From an uncultured Clostridia bacterium (GTDB taxonomy: Bacteria; Bacillota; Clostridia; Oscillospirales; Acutalibacteraceae): a stretch of 10,913 nt of DNA. Within the stretch, counting starts at the first letter, position 1; each line of letters starts with the position of its first letter. Location: NCBI GenBank assembly GCA_937877675.1, contig CALEIS010000159.1, positions 1 through 10,913 on the forward strand, in the 5' to 3' direction. The notes under the pieces are model-generated. The model was not told the origin of the DNA, ran no database searches, and saw nothing but the letters and a program-made list of their open reading frames with translations. Shown piece by piece: positions 1-4,369 of the stretch. Position numbers and translations under genes: made by a program.

Positions 1-125
1 AATATAGCCTTCCCCCTACGAGGGGAAGGTGTCACCGTAGGTGACGGAAGGGGGGTGAATCTCCTCGACAAATTCAAATTTGTAATGTCAATCCGGTATT
101 TTGCACTTTAGTGCAGAAATTGACT
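1..125. repeat. Cluster of palindromic repeat units at window edge (MITE/REP-like)
   Basis: Four inverted repeats follow one another. CCTTCCCC (8-15) pairs with GGGGAAGG (22-29) around a 6-base loop. GTCACC (31-36) pairs with GGTGAC (40-45). ACAAATT (68-74) pairs with AATTTGT (77-83). A nested hairpin has outer arms GTCAAT (87-92) and ATTGAC (119-124) and inner arms TGCACT (102-107) and AGTGCA (110-115). The GC-rich first half contrasts with its AT-rich surroundings and resembles dispersed non-coding repeats that I recall from gut Clostridia contigs. No coding frame is evident. The element may be cut by the left edge of the window. The mobile or REP nature is inference; the inverted repeats are seen directly. 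Confidence 0.65.
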
Positions 126-132
126 GCATATA

Positions 133-161
133 TTGACAAAGAAAAATCCCAAAAGTATAAT
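133..161 (+). promoter_or_regulatory. Consensus sigma-A promoter for the lipoprotein gene
   Basis: TTGACA at 133-138 and TATAAT at 156-161 are separated by exactly 17 bases. Both hexamers match the vegetative consensus perfectly. The predicted start of transcription is near 168, giving a leader of about 45 bases before the ATG at 212. The ribosome binding site AGAGGG (198-203) lies 8 bases before that ATG. The nearest operator-like sequences are the upstream inverted repeats ending at 124. Confidence 0.85.
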
Positions 162-211
162 GAAAATGTCATTAAGACAAACTTTTCTATAAAAGAAAGA
201 GGGATATTATT

Positions 212-817
212 ATGAAAAATTCAAGAAAGATTTTATCAATTGTTCTTGCACTTGTGATGGTTGTGTCACTCTTTGCAGCTTGTGGTGGTAAAGAAACTGA
301 AGAGGCAAAAGATGATGAAACCAAGAAGACAGAAACAACTGAAAAAGTTCTTACAGCAGCAGATTATCTTGCTGGCGATTGGGAAGTAGCAATCAACTCT
401 GCTATGGGCACAGTTTATGTTAATGTGGCATTCAAAGCAGACGGAAATGCTCAGATGTCCGTAACAGAAGCTTTGTATGAAAAGACAATCTGGTCAATGG
501 TTGATACAATGCTTGAAGAAGAAGGCTTCAACGACTTCACTGATGAGGAGTTAGGACTTGTTCTTGCTGAAATGGGCGTTTCCAGCTTGGATGAAGCAAA
601 ACAAATGATTTATGATATGCTTACTACAGGTGAAGAAATGTCTTTTGAAGGTTTCGCAGAAAGCTTTGCAGACAATGGTACATGGAAACTTGATGGTGAC
701 AACATTACAATCGAATTCACTGGTTATACAATGTCAGGCGCAACAGGACTTTCAAAGGGTGAAAAGACATTCACAGTAGATTATGAAGGCGAAAGCGTTA
801 CATTTACAAAAAAATAA
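212..817 (+). CDS. Small secreted lipoprotein, lipocalin-like, function unknown
   Basis: This 201-residue protein begins with a basic n-region (MKNSRK), a hydrophobic core of about 15 residues and a lipobox ending at Cys24 (LFAACGG). It should therefore be diacylglyceryl-modified and anchored on the outer face of the membrane. A charged, Glu/Lys/Thr-rich linker follows (about 27-47). The mature part starts with a GDWEV motif and ends with alternating strand-like segments (GTWKLDGDNITIEF, then KTFTVDYEGESVTFTKK). This pattern is typical of small beta-barrel, lipocalin-like stress or envelope lipoproteins. A more helical acidic insert lies at about 90-150. It is monocistronic, with its own consensus promoter and terminator. 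The lipoprotein call is secure; the fold is inferred from pattern and I recognise no specific function. Confidence 0.88.
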   Translation: MKNSRKILSIVLALVMVVSLFAACGGKETEEAKDDETKKTETTEKVLTAADYLAGDWEVAINSAMGTVYVNVAFKADGNAQMSVTEALYEKTIWSMVDTMLEEEGFNDFTDEELGLVLAEMGVSSLDEAKQMIYDMLTTGEEMSFEGFAESFADNGTWKLDGDNITIEFTGYTMSGATGLSKGEKTFTVDYEGESVTFTKK

Positions 818-829
818 ACGATAATATTT

Positions 830-867
830 CCCCCACAGCCTTCGTGTTGTGGGGGTTATTTTTTTGC
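830..867 (+). terminator. Rho-independent terminator of the lipoprotein gene
   Basis: CCCCCACA (830-837) pairs perfectly with TGTGGGGG (848-855) around a 10-base loop, and a T-rich run follows (to about 866). It starts 12 bases after the lipoprotein stop codon, which completes a single-gene transcription unit. Confidence 0.9.
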
Positions 868-900
868 AATAAAAAAGGTGGAGAAAAAGCTCCACCTTTT
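867..900 (-). terminator. Terminator of the yerC-methyltransferase-hslO unit
   Basis: AAAAGGTGGAG (873-883) and CTCCACCTTTT (890-900) form a perfect 11-base-pair stem with a 6-base loop. Read on the minus strand, the stem is followed by six T residues. It lies 6 bases beyond the hslO stop codon. With the preceding plus-strand hairpin it insulates two converging units. It may also act weakly on the plus strand. Confidence 0.85.
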
Positions 901-906
901 GTTGTT

Positions 907-1788
907 TTATTTACTTGCTTCTTTTAAGAGTTTTAAAATTTTCTCTCTTGGGAATACATATTTCTTATTACAGAAATGACAACAAACCTCTGTCTGCTCA
1001 TCCTCTGCCATTTCACGAAGACCTTCTTCACCAGCACTGATTAAGGCTCTTGTTACTCTTTCTGTACTGCAATCGCATCTATATTCAACTTCTTGGGTAT
1101 CAAGCAACTGCATAGGGAATTCTGAGAGTACAGTTTTACAGATGTCTTCAGGTGTAAGTCCTTCAGCCAACATTGTTGTAACAGGTTTAATACCTTCAAG
1201 GCTTTTTTCAACAAGTGAAATGGTGTCGTCACCTGCAGTTGGAAGTAACTGTATTAAAAATCCACCTGCTAAAAGCACTTCCTCACTCTGTGGGTCAACA
1301 AGTACACCTAAAGCACAAACAGTTGGTGTCTGTTCGCTTGTAGCATAATATGCAGTAATATCCTCTGCAACCTCACCTGAAAGAATTGGTGTCTGTGCAC
1401 AGTAAGGCTCTTTCATGCCAAGGTCTTTAATAACAGTTAAAAATCCGTTTTTACCGATTGCACCCGAAACATCAAGTTTACCTTTGTTGTTAAGAGGGAG
1501 ATTAACTCTTGAATCACCGATATAACCTTTAACCTGACCCTTTGAATTTGCAACGGCAACAACAGGGGATGCAGGGCCACCACCACTTATTTTGAGAGTG
1601 AGAGTATCTTTTTCACCTTTTAAAAGTACACCCATCATAGAAGCGCCTGTGATAAGTCTGCCAAGAGCAGCAGAGCATACTTTTGATGTGTTGTGAATGC
1701 TTTGCATTTCTCTGACCATTTCTGTTGAGTCAAGAGCAAGACAGTAGAGTGTACCGTCTTCTGAAATCATTCTTACAAGTTTGTTCAT
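907..1788 (-). CDS. hslO: Redox-regulated molecular chaperone Hsp33
   Basis: Hsp33 is a cytoplasmic holdase that is switched on by oxidation plus unfolding stress. In the reduced state four cysteines bind zinc; oxidation forms disulfides, releases zinc and exposes the client-binding surface. At 293 residues this is the usual family length. The N-terminal domain carries GGGPASPVVAVANSKGQVKGYIGD (about 69-92) and the family stretch MKEPYCAQTPILSGEVAEDITAYYATSEQ (125-153). The C-terminal redox switch is intact: CxC at Cys238/Cys240 and CxxC at Cys270/Cys273, with an extra Cys269. Its ATG overlaps the methyltransferase stop as ATGA (1785-1788), with AAGG about 10 bases upstream, which implies translational coupling. 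It is the last gene of the minus-strand unit and is followed by a strong hairpin terminator. Confidence 0.96.
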   Translation of the reverse strand: MNKLVRMISEDGTLYCLALDSTEMVREMQSIHNTSKVCSAALGRLITGASMMGVLLKGEKDTLTLKISGGGPASPVVAVANSKGQVKGYIGDSRVNLPLNNKGKLDVSGAIGKNGFLTVIKDLGMKEPYCAQTPILSGEVAEDITAYYATSEQTPTVCALGVLVDPQSEEVLLAGGFLIQLLPTAGDDTISLVEKSLEGIKPVTTMLAEGLTPEDICKTVLSEFPMQLLDTQEVEYRCDCSTERVTRALISAGEEGLREMAEDEQTEVCCHFCNKKYVFPREKILKLLKEASK

Positions 1789-2558
1789 TTTAATTCATCC
1801 TTAAAAATTGTTTCTGTTTTTTTACAAACAAATGTTATTCTCTCGGTTTTATCACTTGGGAGATTATCACTGTAGTCGTCATACATTCCAAGAAGAGTAA
1901 AACCTGTTTTTTCTATAATCTTTATAATATCTTCAACGGAATATGAATACTCGCAAAAATTTTCACTGTATCTTTCATATCCGTCATCATCTTCATTTTT
2001 AATAAAGAAATCAAGGTCGATGTTTGTTGTGCTGTTTTCTTTACTAAAAGAATTCTGCCATACACAGTAAACCTCGTCCATATCATATACGAAAGTGTTA
2101 TCACCAAGAATTTTTTCATGTTTATATGGTGTATTCATATCAAATATGAAAATTCCACCCATATTCATAAAGAGTGATACAAGAGAAATTGCTTTTTCAA
2201 TTTTTTCAAGACTATCAATATGATTTATAGTGTCAAGACTTGAAACGGCACAGTCAATAGTGCCATAAAGGTCAAGTTCTTCACCTTTTTGGCAAAGGAA
2301 CATAGCAGATGAGCCTTCATCATACTTTTTCTCGTTTGCCACCATAAGCATATCTTCACTTGCATCAACACCGATAATGTCATAACCATTCCTCTCTAAA
2401 AGAAAGGATAGTGTTCCTGTTCCACAACCAAGGTCAAGCAAAAGCCCTCCGTCAACACCGTTCTTGTGTAACAGAGAGCATATTTTATCGGCAATTCTTT
2501 CGTATTCCACATTTTCAGTCAGAATATCATAGACTGATGAAAAAATTCCGTAACTCAT
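1785..2558 (-). CDS. Class I SAM-dependent methyltransferase
   Basis: This 257-residue cytoplasmic protein has the Rossmann-fold SAM-binding signature. Motif I is LLLDLGCGTGTLS (39-51). The acidic end of strand 2 is GVDASEDML (63-71). The motif IV-like stretch DCAVSSLDTINHI (102-114) is of the kind seen in small-molecule or uncharacterised methyltransferases. The remainder (GGIFIFDMNTPYK, then EYSYSVEDIIKIIEKTGF) matches the usual C-terminal strands and helix of the fold. The substrate cannot be read from the sequence. It is wedged between yerC and hslO, with 4-base ATGA overlaps at both ends (2555-2558 and 1785-1788), so the three proteins are probably made in step. Its own ribosome binding site is weak (AAGAGTCGAAGA before the ATG), which fits coupling to yerC. 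Confidence 0.92.
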   Translation of the reverse strand: MSYGIFSSVYDILTENVEYERIADKICSLLHKNGVDGGLLLDLGCGTGTLSFLLERNGYDIIGVDASEDMLMVANEKKYDEGSSAMFLCQKGEELDLYGTIDCAVSSLDTINHIDSLEKIEKAISLVSLFMNMGGIFIFDMNTPYKHEKILGDNTFVYDMDEVYCVWQNSFSKENSTTNIDLDFFIKNEDDDGYERYSENFCEYSYSVEDIIKIIEKTGFTLLGMYDDYSDNLPSDKTERITFVCKKTETIFKDELK

Positions 2559-2842
2559 TCTTCGACTCTTTCAAAAATCTTTTCGTAGCCGTCAGCACCG
2601 TATTGAAGTGAACGATTTACACGACTGATTGTAGCTGTTGAAGCACCTGTTGCCTTAACAATATCGTTATAAACCTTTTTCTCAGAAAGCATTTTTGCAA
2701 CAACACAACGCTGTGCCATTGAGTGAAACTCGTTTACAGTACAAAGGTCCTGAAAAAAGTCATAACACTCTTTTTCGTCTTTTAATTGCATAATGCACTT
2801 AACAAGAAAATCGGTATTTTCGTTTTTAAAATCAATTCCCAT
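2555..2842 (-). CDS. yerC: YerC/YecD family TrpR-like DNA-binding regulator
   Basis: This is a small cytoplasmic regulator of the TrpR-related YerC/YecD family, 95 residues from the preferred start. The C-terminal half holds the helix-turn-helix YNDIVKATGASTATISRVNRSLQYG, with the family-typical ending GADGYEKIFER. The acidic N-terminal helices (DEKECYDFFQDLCTVNEF) resemble the TrpR dimerisation region. I chose the ATG at 2842 because TGGAGG lies 8 bases upstream (2851-2856). A longer in-frame ATG at 2878 falls inside the -10 box of the apparent promoter, so it would not be on the transcript. The gene overlaps the methyltransferase start by ATGA. Its targets are unknown in most Clostridia; autoregulation of the unit is possible but not shown. 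Confidence 0.9.
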   Translation of the reverse strand: MGIDFKNENTDFLVKCIMQLKDEKECYDFFQDLCTVNEFHSMAQRCVVAKMLSEKKVYNDIVKATGASTATISRVNRSLQYGADGYEKIFERVEE

Positions 2843-2876
2843 TTTATAAACCTCCAAAAGTTTATTTCCCTTTAAC

Positions 2877-2905
2877 ATTTTAACACATTAAAACTTGAAA
2901 GTAAA
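2877..2905 (-). promoter_or_regulatory. Promoter of the yerC-methyltransferase-hslO unit
   Basis: On the minus strand, TTTACT (2905-2900) and TAAAAT (2882-2877) are separated by 17 bases. The TGT directly before the -10 gives an extended -10. Transcription should begin near 2870, leaving a leader of about 28 bases with the TGGAGG site. The -35 lies only 8 bases past the permease stop, and no hairpin terminator separates them, so read-through from the fur-permease unit is also possible. Confidence 0.65.
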
Positions 2906-2913
2906 GAACTATT

Positions 2914-3816
2914 TTAAAAACAAAGGTGTAAAATTATTCCCGGAATAACTGAACAGAGATACATAATACCTAAAACTTTAAGATTATCCTTAAATTTACT
3001 CTTGTCACGGAATAATATGAGCATTCCTGCACCTGCATTTGTGCAAAGTCCTGCCATTAATGCACCAAAACTCAAAGTCTTTTCAACATAGAGTTGTGTA
3101 AGGAGTACGGATGAAGCACAGTTTGGGATAAAACCTATCAAAGCAGAAAGAAATGGTTGAAAAACTGAATCAGATAGTAAAATGTGTGAAAGTCTTTCTG
3201 TACCAATAAAACTTACTATAATTTCAATTAAAAATGTGAACAGGAAGAGAAATCCGAACACTTTTACAGTATGTATAATTGCAGGACGTAAAACGCCACT
3301 GTTTTCATCACACCCACAATGGTCGTGTTCACACAAATCGTGTGAGTGATGGTGGTGATGGTTTTTATGTAGTTTTCTTTCAATTAAATAAATAGAATAT
3401 CCAAAAACTAATGCAATAACAATCTTTGCAGCAACCAATTTGAAAATTTCAAAGCCACCATTTTCAGCAGTAGCAAGAAGAATGATTGCCTCGTCAGATG
3501 TGGCAAGAAAAACAGCAATCAAGGTGCCTAAGGTAATTATGCCACTTGAATAAAGGTTTGCACTCATAACAGAAAAGCCACATTGGGGAACACAACCTAA
3601 AATTGTGCCGATAAGTGGACCTGCACTACCTGCACGGGTGAAAAGATGCTGAATTTTGTCTTCTGCCTTGTGTTCGAGATATTCAATAAGAAGGAAAGCA
3701 ATAAACAAAAATGGGAGTGTTTTAACAGTATCAATGAAGGCATCAAAAAAAATATGTGGTACTGAGTTTAATGAAAAAGCAGAAAGTTCTGTGTGTGCGT
3801 GTAAAATAGGTGTCAT
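2914..3816 (-). CDS. Putative heavy-metal/manganese exporter (ArsP_2-type, ten-helix permease)
   Basis: From the ATG at 3816 this is a 300-residue polytopic membrane protein of the family annotated as putative arsenic or manganese efflux permease. It has two homologous halves, each with a helix break carrying a Pro-Cys motif: GCVPQCGF (74-81) then LATSDEAI in the first half, and GFIPNCASS (228-236) then LCTNAGAG in the second. The halves are joined by a cytosolic-type loop (150-170) with nine histidines, including a run of five, and three cysteines, a likely metal-binding segment. The start is set by AAGGAG 8 bases upstream; the longer reading from 3846 has no comparable site. Its ATG overlaps the fur stop as ATGA (3813-3816). 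The pairing with a Fur-family sensor supports divalent-metal export. The actual metal (Mn, Zn, other) is not determined. Confidence 0.85.
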   Translation of the reverse strand: MTPILHAHTELSAFSLNSVPHIFFDAFIDTVKTLPFLFIAFLLIEYLEHKAEDKIQHLFTRAGSAGPLIGTILGCVPQCGFSVMSANLYSSGIITLGTLIAVFLATSDEAIILLATAENGGFEIFKLVAAKIVIALVFGYSIYLIERKLHKNHHHHHSHDLCEHDHCGCDENSGVLRPAIIHTVKVFGFLFLFTFLIEIIVSFIGTERLSHILLSDSVFQPFLSALIGFIPNCASSVLLTQLYVEKTLSFGALMAGLCTNAGAGMLILFRDKSKFKDNLKVLGIMYLCSVIPGIILHLCF

Positions 3817-4217
3817 ATTGTTTTCTCCTTTCCACAATTTTGACAAGTACCATAAAGTATAGTTTTTGAACCATCAATTTTAAACTGATGGTCATTAAAA
3901 ATATGGCTTGAAAGTTTATCAAGAAAATCACATTCCGTGTGGATAAGTGTGCCACAAGAAGAGCATTTCAAATGGTAGTGATTGTGACAATCTTCACTTT
4001 CCAACTGATAACAACAAGCATTGTTTTCACCTGAGAAGAATTTTCTAACCTTTTCTTCTTCACAGAGCTTATCGAGTTGACGATAAACTGTTGTTCTTCC
4101 AATGTTGTTACCATTGGAAATTAGCGAAAAATATACTTCCTCTGCTGAAAAATGTTTGTGTGGATTATTTTCTAAAAAGTCATATACTAACTTACTTTGC
4201 TTTGTGTTGTAACTCAT
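3813..4217 (-). CDS. Fur-family metal-responsive transcriptional repressor (Zur/Fur-like)
   Basis: This 134-residue cytoplasmic repressor has an N-terminal winged helix (about 5-60), with the recognition region NIGRTTVYRQLDKL (38-51). The C-terminal dimerisation domain carries two CxxC pairs, Cys85/Cys88 and Cys125/Cys128, the structural zinc site of the family. The sensing-site ligands expected for Fur/Zur are present: HNHYH (78-82), His93 or Glu95, and His110. These features do not securely separate Zur, Fur, Mur and PerR. A Zn or Mn sensor is my best guess, given that the next gene is a metal exporter. The ribosome binding site AGAGG lies 6 bases before the ATG. The gene is first in a unit with the permease and probably represses itself through the palindrome just upstream. 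Confidence 0.9.
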   Translation of the reverse strand: MSYNTKQSKLVYDFLENNPHKHFSAEEVYFSLISNGNNIGRTTVYRQLDKLCEEEKVRKFFSGENNACCYQLESEDCHNHYHLKCSSCGTLIHTECDFLDKLSSHIFNDHQFKIDGSKTILYGTCQNCGKEKTI

Positions 4218-4227
4218 ATTATACCTC

Positions 4228-4254
4228 TGAAACTGAATTTGAAATTCAGTTTCA
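4228..4254. promoter_or_regulatory. Perfect 27-base palindrome, candidate Fur-family operator
   Basis: TGAAACTGAATTT (4228-4240) is the exact reverse complement of AAATTCAGTTTCA (4242-4254), with a single central G. The dyad begins one base downstream of the fur -10 box and so covers the transcription start, running up to the ribosome binding site (4224-4228). A bound dimer would block initiation. It is longer than a single classical 19-base Fur box, so it could hold overlapping sites. Binding by the adjacent regulator is inferred from position. Confidence 0.75.
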
Positions 4255-4255
4255 A

Positions 4256-4284
4256 ATTATACACGTAACAAAAGAAAAAGTCAA
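4256..4284 (-). promoter_or_regulatory. Promoter of the fur-permease unit
   Basis: On the minus strand, TTGACT (4284-4279) and TATAAT (4261-4256) have a 17-base spacer. The -10 is perfect and the -35 matches five of six bases. It is followed directly by the 27-base palindrome. Its -35 stands 21 bases from that of the divergent arabinofuranosidase promoter. Confidence 0.85.
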
Positions 4285-4305
4285 TGGCACATAGAGTAAT
4301 ATTTG

Positions 4306-4334
4306 TTGACTATGCTTTGCTTTTGCTATATAAT
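4306..4334 (+). promoter_or_regulatory. Promoter of the GH51 arabinofuranosidase gene
   Basis: TTGACT (4306-4311) and TATAAT (4329-4334) are separated by 17 bases. The leader is about 30 bases and carries the ribosome binding site AGGGGA (4358-4363), 6 bases before the ATG. I see no inverted repeat in the leader or spacer that would suggest a dedicated sugar operator. The fur palindrome lies about 50 bases upstream of the -35. Confidence 0.8.
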
Positions 4335-4369
4335 TGATGTGATTTTAAGTATAAAAAAGGGGAATTTTT

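Noticed and set aside
1..60. Start of a CRISPR array
   Set aside because: The repeats are palindromic hairpin arms of differing sequence, not equal direct repeats separated by spacers.
2843..2878. Longer yerC start adding 12 residues
   Set aside because: Its ATG is part of the predicted -10 box and upstream of the transcript start. The ATG at 2842 has TGGAGG at 8 bases.
3817..3846. Longer permease start adding 10 residues within the fur gene
   Set aside because: The ATG at 3816 has AAGGAG at 8 bases and forms an ATGA overlap with the fur stop, which is the pattern of the neighbouring junctions.
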